A stretch of DNA of 64,000 nt from Mixophyes australis. Its lineage: Eukaryota; Chordata; Amphibia; Anura; Limnodynastidae. The number at the start of each line of letters is the position of its first letter. The stretch's first letter is position 1. Where the stretch lies: positions 335,926,875 to 335,990,874 of the forward strand of contig JAVHZZ010000003.1 in assembly GCA_036250195.1 (NCBI GenBank), given 5' to 3'. A program made the position numbers and the translations under genes. A model generated the notes under the pieces. The model saw only the letters and a list, made by a program, of their open reading frames with translations, was not told the DNA's origin and did no database searches. This document shows positions 1 to 12,070 of the stretch, piece by piece.

Positions 1-190
1 ACATATGGTATCTTGCTCCTCAAAATGCCGCGATTCGCGGTGAATCGTGTCATTTTGGCCCCGGCCCCTGCGACAAAAACGGCATTTTGTCGCGGGGACG
101 GAGCCAAAATGATGCGAATTACCGCGAATCCAACCACGCACCCCTGCCTGGGATCTCCCGGAATTAACTTACCAAAGGTTGGTAAGTATG
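1..190. mobile_element. MITE, right part (same family as 21771-22055), cut by window edge
   Basis: It contains the same CG-rich core as the copy at 21771-22055: CCGCGATTC.CGGTGAATC, the CCAAAATGATGCG block, TCTCCCGGA and the terminal GGTTGGTAAGTATG. Its left end lies outside the window or has diverged. It is non-coding, although an ATG-open frame runs through it. Confidence 0.7.
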
Positions 191-341
191 TTTATTACTA
201 GACACATGATTCTTCTTTAGATTTTACCACTTATATCAACTTTTCCAGAGGTGGCTCTCAGGCCGTTCAGACAGCGGAGACGAGGAACACCATCTTTAGA
301 CAGAACAGGACTACCTAGCCCCTATTTGTGTCTGAAGCTTA

Positions 342-1539
342 GGGGTATATTTACTAAGCTGCGGGTTTGAAAAAGTAGAGATGTTGCCTATAGCAACCAA
401 TCAGATTCCAGTTATCATTTATTTAGTACATTCTACAAAATGACAGCTAAAATCTGATTGGTTGCTATTGTGGTGCCCCAAAATCTGAGTACCCTGGGGT
501 GTATCTATATGTTTTTAATTTGTTAATTTAATTTGTTAATTGTTAAAAGTGTTTATAAAGATTTAAAAAAAGATATATATATTTTCTTGAGGGAGAAGTG
601 ACAGTTGGGAGTGGTTGGTGGTTGCCGGGAGTAACAGGAAGGAGGAGTGTGTGGCATAGCAACATGTCCACTAACTTTGGTAATAACTGTGAACTCCCAG
701 AAGGCAGTGGGAAGAGGAAAGTTCTAGACTTCTGAGGGAGAGAGATCCCTGTGTCTGCATAGACTGAAAGAGAAAAATAGGGACAGAATGAAAATCGGAC
801 AAAGTGAAATATAAGCAGATTAAAAGTGAAGTAAGTGTAAGAAATGAAGAAGATAAGAAGTGAGCCAAAGAGAGGTGTGAGTAAAAAGGAAAGTACTGAA
901 AACAAATAAGCAGTATAGAGATCTGTGACATCACACTAAACAGACTGAGCTATGTACTGAGAACAGTGTGAGAGGAGAGAGAATAGAGAGGTCTGTGAAT
1001 ACACACAAGAGAGACTGTGTAATACAAAAGATCATCAGTTTATTTGGGTGAAAAAGTAATTTATGGGCCCCAACCACGTGCACCACTTCTACTAAATTCC
1101 TGTGCACAGTTCAACCCAGGACTGAGTGTAAAATATGGTAACGTTACCAGGGATAATATTGGTGCACCAAATGTTTTAGTTGATGTTAATGTTATGTGAT
1201 TTACCTGAAAATGTATTTATTGTTATTATATGTTAAATGCTATTGTGCTCTATGTTGATAAAATTAATATTTTGTCATTGCCATTGAGTTGAAGGGGTCA
1301 GTGGCGCGGTTGCTTACCAAAATTATCTTTACCGCATTATTAATAAACCCAAGTTATTTGTCCAATCCCTGTCCCTTTCATTGAAGAATTTATCTCCTAA
1401 CCACCGGATGTCCGAATAAAAAAGAACCTGACTCGTGTCTGGAGGACAGGGTAGGGGAAGGAACTCCCATCATACTCGGCCACCACACTATAGGCAACAT
1501 CTCCACTTTTTCAAACCCGCAGCTTAGTAAATATACCCC
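342..1539. mobile_element. PIF/Harbinger-like foldback MITE interrupted by a solo LTR
   Basis: The ends GGGGTATATTTACTAAGCTG and its reverse complement at 1520-1539 are flanked by TTA on both sides (339-341 and 1540-1542), the 3-bp TWA duplication typical of PIF/Harbinger. Intact relatives of about 175-190 bp are at 28189-28378 and 39903-40077. The arms contain GTTGCCTATAGCAACCAATC and its inverse. This copy is split after 468 by the LTR at 469-1487. Confidence 0.88.
469..1487. mobile_element. Solo LTR of an LTR retrotransposon/retrovirus-like element
   Basis: The insert begins TGTGGTG and ends CACCACA (perfect 7-bp inverted ends of the TG...CA type) and is flanked by the direct repeat CTAT (465-468 and 1488-1491). 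Removing it restores the uninterrupted MITE sequence GGTTGCTATAGGCAAC. AATAAA signals occur near 1343 and 1415. No gag, pol or env and no second LTR is present, so this is the product of LTR-LTR recombination. Orientation was not assigned, but the AATAAA motifs favour plus. Confidence 0.85.
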
Positions 1540-1542
1540 TTA

Positions 1543-3216
1543 GTCTCACAAGATTGTTCATTCGTCTATTGTGAGATTAATTCCGATTCACTGCCAGACT
1601 CACCAGTGCCTCCACCCCAGCAGTGGGAGACCAGACTCAGGAAAGGATATATACAGAATGGTCCGGACGGCCAAGCACCCTCCATGGAACAGTCACCAGG
1701 ATGAATTTTCTAGTTGTCATGGCAACCAGGCAAAGGGATTTTCTTGAGGCCTGACTTTTATTAAATAGATTACAAACTTGAATATTGTGTAAATGTGGAT
1801 GTGCTCAAACATTAATGTGAGGGTAAACATAAAATTAGATAATGCAATTTATGCAGGAACACACTTCATTACAGATCCATTATATACAATATTAAAATGT
1901 TTACTACAAACCCTCCAGTTTTTTTATTTTATTTTATCTGTAATATATATATTGGACAATGTCTTTCTTCTTTTCTTTTTATGTTTGTTATGAAATCCAG
2001 TTACTGATTCGTATGATATTTGACATATAACTTTTAGTTTTATTTACCAAAACTGTTCATTAAAATGTCTACTGCAAAAATATCCAGCTATCGTTTAACT
2101 TACCATTTGACTAGAGTAGAATGAATCTTCTGTACAGTTCATGGAATGATTCAATTTTGGCCAAAATGATTCACAAATCTCTTATTGCCGTTTTGACCAA
2201 GAATTGTACAAACATATATTTAAAGGGTCGTTTATAATAAACATTTCTTCAAGTCATATACAGTGCTGCTTGGAAACTACATTTTAAAATAAAATATTGT
2301 TAAAAAATTTAATTGTAAAAGATTATTTTCAGCGCCACTTTCACAAACTGAATCATTGACTGCGAAAAATTGACGTTTAGAGAACCCTGAAATAAGTCAA
2401 ATCCTATCTCTCATCTCTGCCTTTGGCATTTAGCATTATTTTGTATCTGTTACCTTGTCAGGATACCAGGTTCATGTGGAGCTCTTATAGCTCAGACTAG
2501 CTGGTTTGTCTGCAGGCAGCCTTATGTGCTAACTGAGGACACCTGGTAAACTTCTGGGTGTGGAATCACTTGGGCAGACAACTGGTAATGTACAAGTGTA
2601 CTTTATCTTATATAAAAAAATAGATGTGTTTATATATTCCACAAGGGTACATGTAAGTCTGTGGAGGCCTTAAAGATCCACAAACCAGCATGATCCTGGA
2701 CCAGTCCCCCGTATCCCCTAATCAGTCTGTCCTGAAGTAGAGCGCCCAGTGGATGGATGAGTTTCCCCTTTCTTTTCCATAGCTGGTTCCCATGGTGTTG
2801 TGGCCTTGATGGGGCTGGTCCTAGGTGCAACTTCCCCGCTGGATTGATTACCGTCTTATTGGAGGGTGGCCCAGGAGCCTCCCCCTCAGTCCTTAGGTTG
2901 CAGCAGGCATCCTGCAGAGAGTGACCCTGAGATGTTTTGCTGAGCTCGGTGGAGAACAAAGGGCAGGGTCTCAACCCATGAGTACCCTTTTGTGCTACAA
3001 CTCACCAACATTTTCGGCCGGCACTTCCGGCACAAGATGGCTGCTAGCAGAGGTAGTACTGCAAAGCCTTTATCCAGCAGGGTGCCTCCGGGTGGTAAGG
3101 TGCTCAGATACGCACAGGCAATAAACAGCTCTGTTAGGGAACATTGGACCCCACCTGGTGACATTTAAAACCAGGAAAAACAATGTATAATAGCACCATC
3201 GCCATACAGTAATATA
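1543..3216. other. Intergenic, no gene recognised
   Basis: Mostly AT-rich sequence from 1750 to 2450. The region 2490-3165 is more GC-rich and carries two overlapping minus-strand open frames (2630-2974 and 2886-3164) with no recognisable domain; they may be part of an old repeat. I see no splice, promoter or RNA-gene structure. Confidence 0.4.
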
Positions 3217-3475
3217 ATCATCATCACCATTTATTTATATAGTGCCACTAATTCCGCAGTGCTGTACAGAGAACTCATTCAGTTCCTGCCCCATTGGAGC
3301 TTACAGTCTAGATTCCCTAACATACAAACACACACACAGACAGACACACACAGACTAGGGTCAATTTGTTAGCAGCCAATTAACCTACCAATATGTTTTT
3401 GGAGTGTGGGAGGAAACCGGAGCACCTGGAGGAAACCCACGCAAACACGGGGAGAATATACAAACTCCTCACAGA
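3217..3475 (-). mobile_element. tRNA-derived SINE (V-SINE-like), head-truncated
   Basis: On the minus strand it carries the shared central domain (GAGTTTG..TTCTCCCCGTGTTTGCG, CTCCGGTTTCCTCCCACA) and the 3' tail GCACTATATAAATAAATGGT-GATGATGAT. It stops before the tRNA-like head, which is present in the copies at 4128-4464 and 25728-26070. Confidence 0.8.
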
Positions 3476-4127
3476 CACATTGCCAGCTGAAAGGAGATGC
3501 CAAATGGACTTAACCTTTATTCCTGACGCCCAGCACCCTGCTCTCACCACACACTGACACACAGTGTCGGCAGCCATTTTGTTAGCTGTACCAATATTAT
3601 GTCTATTGATTCACTGTGAAATGTAATTAAATGAAGTAAAGATTTACAAGCCGCTTGTAATGTTTATCATGCTACCTTTCTCTGTGATACAGTTACATAT
3701 CGCAGGGAAAGGCAGCAAGGAAAGTACTGTATATTACGTAACACTAAACCTCACTAACCTCCCATGTTTCCAGTAAAACGATAGAGTAAAATATTTACTT
3801 AATTGCTGTCTGAGTGTAGATTGCACACACCCCAATAATACATGAAAACAAACACATTTTATCAATGTTTTCACAAACTTTTTGTTGCCTCTCTTGAGAT
3901 CTAGAAACACAATATTGTAAAATAACTGCTCCTTTCAAAGCTTTTTTTTTCTGTTACAATGTTATTAAGTTTTGCACCTGTGCACATAAGGTGACAGGAG
4001 AAACTAAATAGTATTTCAATTGTAAGTTCTGTAAACCAAAAATAGTTTAAGCTGACATAGAAGATGATGAAGTATACACCTCATTCTGGTTACAATACAG
4101 TCCTCGCTGGTGGCTAATAAACAAAGC

Positions 4128-4464
4128 ATCATCATCATCAGCAATTTATATAGCGCCACTAATTCCGCAGCGCTGTACAGAGAACTCACTCACATCAGTC
4201 CCTGCCCCTTTGGAGCTTACACTCTAAATTCCCTAACACAGACACATACAGACAGACACACAGACTAGGGACAATTTAATAGCAGCCAATTAACCTACCA
4301 GTATGTTTTAGGAGTGTAGGAGGAAACCGGAGCACCCAGAGGAAACCCACGCAAACACAGGGAGAACATACAAACTCCTCACAGATAAGGCCATGGTCGG
4401 GAATCAAATTCACGATCGCAGTGCTGAGAGGCAGAAGTGCTAACCACTAAGCCACCGTGCTGCC
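4128..4464 (-). mobile_element. tRNA-derived SINE (V-SINE-like), near full length
   Basis: On the minus strand it starts GGCAGCACGGTGGCTTAGTGG with a tRNA-type A box, and a degenerate B box follows. Next come the conserved central domain and a TGATGATGAT tail next to a GCGCTATATAAATT motif. Such elements are copied by a partner LINE. Confidence 0.87.
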
Positions 4465-7400
4465 TGCAGACCTCAATCTGGTGGCTAGTATATGGCAGGA
4501 TATCCAATCTGATGGATTGAGATGTATGGTCTGGATCTCCAATCTGGTGGCAAATGTATGGTATCCCCCATTCCCTGGTATTCTCAGCATCCATTGGGTT
4601 TCTAATTACTCCTAGGTGAGATCGATGGGAGTTGTCAATAACCTGTAGCTGACAGCTGACATTTGTAAGTAGTATCAGACAGGAAACTGTTTCTTTAGTT
4701 TCCTGTCTGGTGCTATTAGCAAAGCTCTATGAGCTGTGAGCAAGATGATACAGACAGCTCCAGCAATGACACAATGGCAGAGCATGGTCTGAGAGATCAA
4801 GGTTTATTTCTGTAGGTCCACCTTCCACCTCGTCTCTGGGGCCCAGTACACACATCCCTCCTTTATTCCCCTAAACCACTCTAGGTTCTTTCCTCAGGCA
4901 ACATATATGGACAATCTTGGAGGAGTAGCAAAGAAGTCCATCCCCTGTGGCATTTTATATAGGAATGCCTCTGCCACCACCCACTTTGAGAGATGGCTGA
5001 AATTAAGAAACAATGTCTGTATACTTCAGTCATTTATCATTTTGACAGGAATTAAAGGGTTGAAACTTTTGTACCTAATCTTACTTTAAGTGTAATCCAT
5101 TTCTGAGTATATATAGAGTTTAAAATTATTATAGCCAATGCAGAATAAATTAAACAGATTTTGAAAAATAACTCTAAAAGCCAATAAACATTTAAGCTGG
5201 AACATGTTTAGCATCACATACTAAGGGTCTTATTCAGATATAATCTACACCAGTAGATGCAGACAGTGCTATTTTAATAAAGGGGCATTTGGCCCTAAGC
5301 CCGCCAGGTCAGATTCCCCTTATTAAACTTATTAGCAACGGAGTCTGGACCAGAGAGGCACAAAAATCTTCTTCATTATCACCTAGGAAGAAAAGACTCA
5401 TCTTTCCAATGAGTTGCTTGACCAAGGTGATCCTAACATATTTCTGGTAGATTAATAAATAAATAAATAAATACTAGCCTCAACCTTTACAAGAAAGCCT
5501 TAATAATAACCCTTACATTGCCTTAACATTAGCTCAAGTCCTATATCTGACCTATTCCGAGTTTTAATCCTTGTCCTACAATTAGCAAACACCCTAATCC
5601 AAGCAAAAATTCTAATTGTGAACTTAGTTCAAACTCTAAATCTATCCCGAGTTCTAACTGATCTGTGATCTATATACAGAGTTGTCCCCTTGTACTTATC
5701 TTTTGCATTACAATGTACGTTTGGCATAGAAGCGCAGGTCCCCCCTTGTGTTTTGCAAAGGGCTATAGACGGCCTACTAAGGTGATATTTGTTCTAAGAT
5801 CTTTGTATACCATTCAGGCACAGTATGTCTGTGTATGCAACTTACATGAGAGGGTGCAGGAGTAATTGGAAAGCTGGTAGTATGTGCTGGGGGATGGGAG
5901 TTGCAATTAACACAATTATAAATTCCGGACAGAAGAGACAAAGCAAATCCCAATAAAGCTGTAGCAGTCTGCTCACACTTTTAATCCATCCTGCACCATT
6001 CCACTTTTTTTTTTTCCTAATTAAAACACGTATAATATGGATACGATCATGTACCCATATTGCACTTGCTTGCAGTGTCATAACATTTATAACAAAGTAA
6101 AATAAATCGTATAACTGCGGTATAAAAGAAAAATAAACACTTTAGTTTTGAAGATTTGGAAAAAAAGTCTTATAGTAAATGACATAAATATTTAGATATA
6201 TATGCCACACGCTACTGAGTATATTGTCTATGCCTTTGGTGGTCTAGGAAGCTATCAACACATTAAAGACACTTTTGACATTAGCATTAGATTCAAATAT
6301 TTAGACTTTTGTATCTTTTTTTCCCAAGGAATCAGAGGGAGATGCACTTTCTCGCCCCTTCTCTTTCACATCAGTCACTGGGTGACAATTGATTAAGCGT
6401 TGTTCTATTACAGATTTATTAACAGCACGTGTTGGTGTATCTCCAAGTCTAATCAGACTGATGTAGCCTGAACTGGAAATTGATGGAGGGAGGGGCAAAG
6501 CATAATCATAGTCTCCAAGACCCATCTGTTGAGTCCACAGTTTTACAATACCTTTAATTGCAAAAGTCAGAGAAGGGAGGACTTAAGTTTCAGTCTCTTG
6601 AACAAGTGCAATCTCTATACAGCTCCTGCAGGGTCAATCTTTGTAGATGATGTGACTCTGAATAGAAGCGAGGAAGGGAAGAAAATTTTCAGATCAATGG
6701 CAGATAAAGCCTGGGCCACAAAGGGCTGTATTCTTTTTATTCTTAAATTAGAGCAGCTGCGGTATCACAACCAATTGGAAAGCTATTAGCTTTTAAAGGA
6801 ATTAAGCCAGTTGAAAAGTTTAAGGTTCTAAACCATTCACGTTCACACCATGTGCCTCAGCCATGCGGCTTTGCGTCCAGTTAGTTTAAGATAAGGAGAA
6901 AGACCATTGTAGACGGATGTCCTAAGGGTGAGAGAGAGTGAAAAAAAGATCCCTGTAGGTTACAAGCATCTTGAAACAAGGTACTCACCATCGGTAAAAT
7001 ATCCAAATAAGCACATTTTTAAACAAAACAAGTTTCCTTTCTGCGGCTTAAAAAGGAAACCACAGACCCAAGAGGAATGTAGATCAAAGTAAACTTTGCA
7101 AATGATGCAGAAAGGCATAAAACAACAAACAACTCTGGTGGGAAGTCGGAGCTTTTGTCAAGGAATCTGTCTCTTATTTGACAGAGACGAGATGAGAGAT
7201 TTTATGGAAAGATACAGGAGTTGAAATGTTCTTGTTTAGAGATAATTACAAAGTATCATAAAATGCATGTGGGTGTTTGGCCAATGACTACCATAATATG
7301 TTGTGTTACATTGAGAACTTTTTAAAAACAAAATGTGTTAACAGGTCAGGGTAGGAGACACAAACAATATAAACTGTTGACTGTGGCATTTTAGTAATGG

Positions 7401-7492
7401 TTTCAATTAATTGTTGCCACTGTATGATATATGTTAATTAAGAGACTTTAGCCACTTGTCTCAATTCCTCATATTACAGGACAGAACTTAGA
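4465..7492. other. Intergenic, no gene recognised
   Basis: Short AT-rich sequence with a small (AAAT)n run near 5453-5470 and no open frame with recognisable domains. The T-rich run near 6006 looks like a decayed poly-A tail on the minus strand. I see nothing else I can name. Confidence 0.4.
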
Positions 7493-7754
7493 GCCTGATT
7501 CATTAAGCAACCTAAGAAACTTCTTAGTTGAGTCTCCTGGACAAAACCATGTTACAATGCAAGGGGTGCAAATTAGTATTCTGTTTTGCACATAAGTTAA
7601 ACACTGACTGTTTTTTCATGTAGCACACACATACTTGATAGCTTATTTGTACACTGAAATTTACTAATTTGTATCCCTTGCATTGTAACATGGTTCTGTC
7701 CAGGAGACTTAAATAAGAAGTTTCTCAAGTTAAGATCCTTAATGAATCAGGCCC
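7493..7754. mobile_element. Foldback DNA transposon (GGGCCTGATTCATTAAG family)
   Basis: Its ends are GCCTGATTCATTAAG and CTTAATGAATCAGGCCC in inverted orientation, with long arms containing TTACAATGCAAGGGGTG and its inverse. A longer, cleaner copy is at 56303-56636 and a half copy at 33417-33608. It encodes no transposase. Confidence 0.82.
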
Positions 7755-7756
7755 AA

Positions 7757-7861
7757 GGTTCTCAGTAAATCTAGGGGCTCTGGTCTTATGTGTAGATCCC
7801 CAGCACAATAGTCCTTTGCCCCATTGGTTTCACAAAGTATCTGCCCTTTGCACACAAAGCT
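7757..7861. repeat. 105-bp dispersed repeat (copy 1 of 2)
   Basis: The segment from GGTTCTCAGTAAATCTAGGG to CACACAAAGCT recurs at 13709-13812 with few differences. Here it is flanked on both sides by TAAGATCCTTAATGAATCAGG ends of the foldback element (7731-7754 and about 7863-7889), as if inserted in or recombined with that element. Its class is unknown. Confidence 0.7.
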
Positions 7862-8565
7862 AAGATAAGATCCTTAATGAATCAGGCCCTTAATGTTTAT
7901 GCAGTGTATGAACTAAAATACATTAGCATAATACTGATAAGGATTAAGGGGAGGAATTTGCTGTCCATTTTTTCTCATGTTCTGAAGCCTAAGAGATGTT
8001 ATGTAGGATTGCCATTTAAATTTGGACTTTTTAAAAATACATAAGCTGTATTGTTACATCAGTGGGGGAACTACCACCTACTGGTCTATTGGCTTCCGAA
8101 GCCCCGAATCTCCTCTCCCGATCAATTGTTGTCCCTGCACATTCTCAGAAGAGCAGAGCAGGGTCCTCCAGAATGGATCGATGAGAAAGCTGCACACCCA
8201 GATAGCCGTGGAAGTTATTTCTACTCACTACTTTTACTGTGGAGAAGGGTCCGAGCAGGAAGGCCAATAAGGCACACTCTCCATTATAATGGTCTGTGCA
8301 GTCATAGACCCCCACTGCAGTGTCACACAGCCCAGGTTTTAAAATGGGCTGTTAGATGAACCATGGAGACCTAACAAAAATAGCTGCATCTAGAAGCCCC
8401 CAGGACTCTGATGAAGAGTGTTGTACCTAGGAGTGCAGCTTTTATAACACTATGACTACTGTCACTCTCCTTTGGTCTCTCCCAGTAAACATCTCCTAAT
8501 TGTTTCCAACTTCTGTTGCAAATTTCTCCAACTGAGCATTTTCACTATCAGACCACAGCCATGGA

Positions 8566-8775
8566 CAGTATGGTGGCACAATAGTTCGCATTTCTGCCTC
8601 AAAGCACAGGCAATTCCCGACCAAGGGCATATCAGTGTGGAGTTTGTATGTTCTCCCGATGTTTGTGTGGGTTTCCACCCACACTCCAAAAACATATTGG
8701 TAGGTTAATTGGCTGCTGACAAATGAGACCTAGTGTGTGTGTGTGTCTGTGTGTTAAGGAATTTAGATTTTAAAC
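8566..8775 (+). mobile_element. tRNA-derived SINE (V-SINE-like), diverged
   Basis: It shows the degraded head GTATGGTGGCACAATAGTTCG, then the central GAGTTTGTATGTTCTCC block, AACATATTGGTAGGTTAATTGG, a short GT run and AGGAATTTAGA. The 3' tail is missing. Confidence 0.78.
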
Positions 8776-8797
8776 TGCATAATTATTGGCTTTATAT

Positions 8798-8960
8798 ATA
8801 TAACTGATTAAATAAGAGTAACCTCATCTCCTCATATGAATAACTGTTTATAATAAGAGTAACCTCATCTCCTCACATGTATAACTGATTATAATAAGAG
8901 TAACCTCATCTGCTCATATATATAACTAATTATAATAAGAGTAACCTCATCTCCTTCGGC
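8798..8960 (+). repeat. Minisatellite, 41-bp unit, about four copies
   Basis: The motif AATAAGAGTAACCTCATCT starts at 8811, 8852, 8893 and 8934, exactly 41 bp apart, with the spacer TCAYATRTATAACTGATTAT between. It is AT-rich and non-coding, and adjoins the 3' side of a degraded SINE. Confidence 0.92.
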
Positions 8961-9029
8961 CTCAAGCAGTCTCCTACACTCAACAGCACCCAAATCCACA
9001 CACACACACACCCACACACACACACCACA

Positions 9030-10275
9030 ACTCCATCAACCAAATCCTCTTCTCATCTTCACTTCTACCATTCATCTCTCCTATTACTACTTCTCCTTTC
9101 CTGATATACAATATATATCTACAACAGTACTCACCAGTTCTCTGCTTAGATAGGCAGCTCCAGCCACCACACATCACTGCTGTGCAGTTTCACTGTTACT
9201 ACGGTAAAATCTCTGCTCATTTTTCCTCACACCTCTATGGGGTGCAAGGAAAAATCAGCGGAGATCTCTGCAAAAATCCTACAGCCACGGCTAATTCAAT
9301 TCCCCCAATAGTCTCTGGCAATCTAAACCCTCAAGTGATAATTGTAGACCTGCCCGATATACTTTCAAATGTATACTCTTCTCACTCCATGAGTGACCTT
9401 CTACAATCGGGCTTCCACCTGTCAACACACCACTGAGACTGACCTCACTAAAGTGACTAACGATATACTCACAGTTAAGTTGAAGGGTCACTTCCCCATA
9501 CTCATCCTCCTGGACCTCTGCGGCCTTCAACACTATTGTGTACCCTCTTCTCCATCACACACATTTCCTTCCGCTGGCCTTCGGGGCACAGTTTTCTTAC
9601 CTTCCTAACTGCTCCTTCATTGACTCTACTACTGGCACATTATCCCCTCCACTACCACTATCTTTTGAAGCCACACAAGGCTCTGTTCTCAACCCTCTGC
9701 TATTCTCAGTTTATACCTCTTCTCTTGGTGGTCTAATTTGCTCTTTCATCTTCCGCTACGACCTCTACTCAGATGACACCCAAGTCTACCTCTCCAGAAT
9801 ATGATCTTATATCACACTAGATACCACCAAAAAAACCTTGAACATTTTATCATTAGCTCATCTTTGACTATTGCAACCCCTCCTTCCTGTCCTTCCTGTT
9901 ACCTATCGAAAATGATCTTCTGCTCTCTATCAATCCATGCACTGGCTCCTTATATCTACCAGAATCCAATTCAAACTACTCATCAACACCTCCCCTCACA
10001 CATCTCCAACCTTATCTCGAAATACTGTTCCCCATATCATTAGATCTGCCTTCAACCTGCGCCTCACCTGCTCTCACTCTTGCCTCCAATACTTTTCGCA
10101 TATGCTGCTCCCTACTTATGGAACTTCCTACTGCGTCTGATCAGACTTTCCCCTGACCTTTACATTTTTCAAGGCTCTGTCAAAACCTTTTTCCTAAAGC
10201 CTAACCAACACCCATCTGACACCACTATCATTGGGTACAACCTGCTATGGATACTACTTTTACTAGGATAAGCCA
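9030..10275 (+). pseudogene. L2/CR1-like LINE reverse transcriptase remnant
   Basis: Translated pieces in shifting frames match the LINE reverse transcriptase order: QSGFH..T.TDLTKVTNDIL, a leucine-rich ILILLDL block, GSVLNPLLFSVYTSSLGGLI, then YSDDTQVYLS at 9766-9795 (a changed YADD catalytic motif). The C-terminal HWLLISTRIQFKLL and SNLISKY blocks and PYLWNFLLRLIRLSPDL follow. Frameshifts and stops break it repeatedly, so it is dead. A CA microsatellite lies at 8998-9024. Confidence 0.82.
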
Positions 10276-10280
10276 CTACT

Positions 10281-11003
10281 TGTTATGGTTCCTAGTGAAT
10301 TTAGGAAGAGGCAACAAACGTACAAAAACCAAGTGTCTTTATTAAAGCAAAATATGTGAACAAGGATTCAGTTTATGGGATATGCTGATTTCAGTATTAG
10401 AATTAACAGGTACACAAATATGAGCAGGAGTGATGAATGGCAGGAATAGTCCACGGAAGCAACAGGTTCCAAGTAATGGTTGAAATGACAATTACAGTTC
10501 AACTGCAGGAACAAGTACATTGCATTACCCAATTGCCAGGAGGCACGAGGCACCGGACTAAGGAGGCAGGGAACAGGATTCCAATTAGCCAGAGGCACGA
10601 GGAAGCCCAGGAAAGCAGACGGACTAGCCGAGTCCAGTGACCAGGCAGAGGTCAGGGTCACAAACAAACAAACATAATCCAGTAACAAGGCAGAGGTCAG
10701 GGCAACAGGCAAACAAGCAGAGTCCGGTAATCAGGCACAGGGTCACAACGAGAGATCAGACAGCAGAAAAGCAAATTGGAACAAGTTATAAGCAGGAGAC
10801 AAGCAGCAGCCAGGTATAAGCGATGATCTGCACATAGCACATATAGAGAAAGGTATATGAAGCCGTGAAACAGGTGCTGGTACTAATTAGGTAAGGAGAC
10901 TAACTCCTACAGGCAAGGTGTAAAGTTGAGAGGCAGAACAGCAGCACCTCTGGTGGAATTGAGGTACTGCTGCAACATAGAAAGTACAGGCAAAGTCCTA
11001 ACA
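10281..11003. mobile_element. Solo LTR inserted in the L2-like LINE
   Basis: The insert starts TGTTATGG and ends CCTAACA (TGTTA...TAACA ends) and is flanked by CTACT at 10276-10280 and 11004-11008. It falls between the LINE coding remnant and sequence at 11009-11210 that looks like the LINE 3' UTR. Internal motif AGGCAGAGGTCAGGGYMACA repeats in tandem-like fashion near 10640-10740. No internal retroviral genes remain. Confidence 0.82.
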
Positions 11004-11008
11004 CTACT

Positions 11009-11210
11009 ATCCCATTTTAAATTTTATCAGAATTGCCCTCTCCTATTGTAAGCTATCATGAGCAGAGGCCTCCCTAACATTTTTTCCCACGCCACACCTC
11101 TTTGTTAACCTCACTTATTAATATTCTGTTATTTTTGTATACTTTAGTTTACCTACTGTCCTGAGCTGTGGAGTATTGTGGTGTCCTTCTTAGAAATGAT
11201 GATATTAAAC
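11009..11210 (+). mobile_element. Probable 3' UTR of the L2-like LINE
   Basis: The stretch continues the LINE after the solo LTR: TATTGTAAGCTATCATGAGCAG resembles the 3' UTR of L2-clade elements as I know them, and it ends near GAAATGATGATATTAAAC. The assignment rests on position and recollection. Confidence 0.5.
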
Positions 11211-11733
11211 TAAGGTAGCCTTAAACAGGGGTGGGAAGGGAAAGGAAAACATGTGGGTGAAGAATGTATTTGATATTCTTTGCATGCAGGTCATATGATC
11301 CCTTTAGCTTAACCAATAGAACAAGGTGTGACAATCTACAGTACTAGAGCGATGAATTTGAGTATTGAGTAAGACATCTGCAATTCTTAACAAAAATTAT
11401 CAGCAGCCATAACCTATGTAAAATAAGCTGAGGGTATGTAAGCCAATGATGACATGAATTAGACTTATTAACGGATTTCAAGGCCAAAGTAATGGTGTAT
11501 CAATAATGATGTGTAGTCCAATTAATGAAATTAAATGATATACAGCCAAACACGACAGTATTATTTTCAACCACCAGCACCTTTGTACAAAGAGTAGAGA
11601 TATATGGTCCTATTACATCCTGTAAAAGCAGGTTATGGCTCAAGTAAAAAGGTCTTGAGAGGATTCAATCCAAGAGTTAAGGTTAAAAGCCTTGTTGAAA
11701 GTAGAGCTCTCCAGTGCTTGAGTGCAGTAAATA
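11211..11733. other. Intergenic, no gene recognised
   Basis: No repeat family, open frame with domains or RNA gene was recognised in this stretch. Confidence 0.4.
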
Positions 11734-11944
11734 CAGGGTGATTCCAAAGTCGCAGTTCACCCTTTTATTTTAAAAACTCTACAGGAAATTGGGAAACCTG
11801 AATACTCCAGTAAGGTATGGGTGACGTGGTCTATCTTTTACGGTATGTACCAAACATGGGCGCCATCTTGAAATCGGCCAATCGGCCCAATTCCTGTAGA
11901 GTTTTTGAAATAAAAGGGTGTACTGCGACTTTTGAATCACCCTG
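11734..11944. mobile_element. Tc1/mariner-like MITE, 211 bp
   Basis: Inverted ends begin CAGGGTGATTC and run for more than 50 bp, including GTAGAGTTTTTGAAATAAAAG and its inverse. TA dinucleotides flank both ends (11732-11733 and 11945-11946), the expected Tc1/mariner target duplication. There is no transposase frame. Confidence 0.82.
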
Positions 11945-12070
11945 TACTATATTATTAAGGCTAGAAGAAGAAACTTCAAAGCCGTAGTTCAGAGTACCAA
12001 AAGAATGGAGACAGCAAATATTAACATATAGAAGGTGTAAGTAAAAATAATAAGAGGAAGGCTGGCGCTC

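Noticed and set aside
543..934. Minus-strand ORFs within the first LTR
   Set aside because: They lie inside a solo LTR, have biased composition from a purine-rich plus strand, and match nothing I recognise.
2630..3164. Two overlapping minus-strand ORFs of 92-114 codons
   Set aside because: They overlap in different frames, lack recognisable domains and have no supporting signals.
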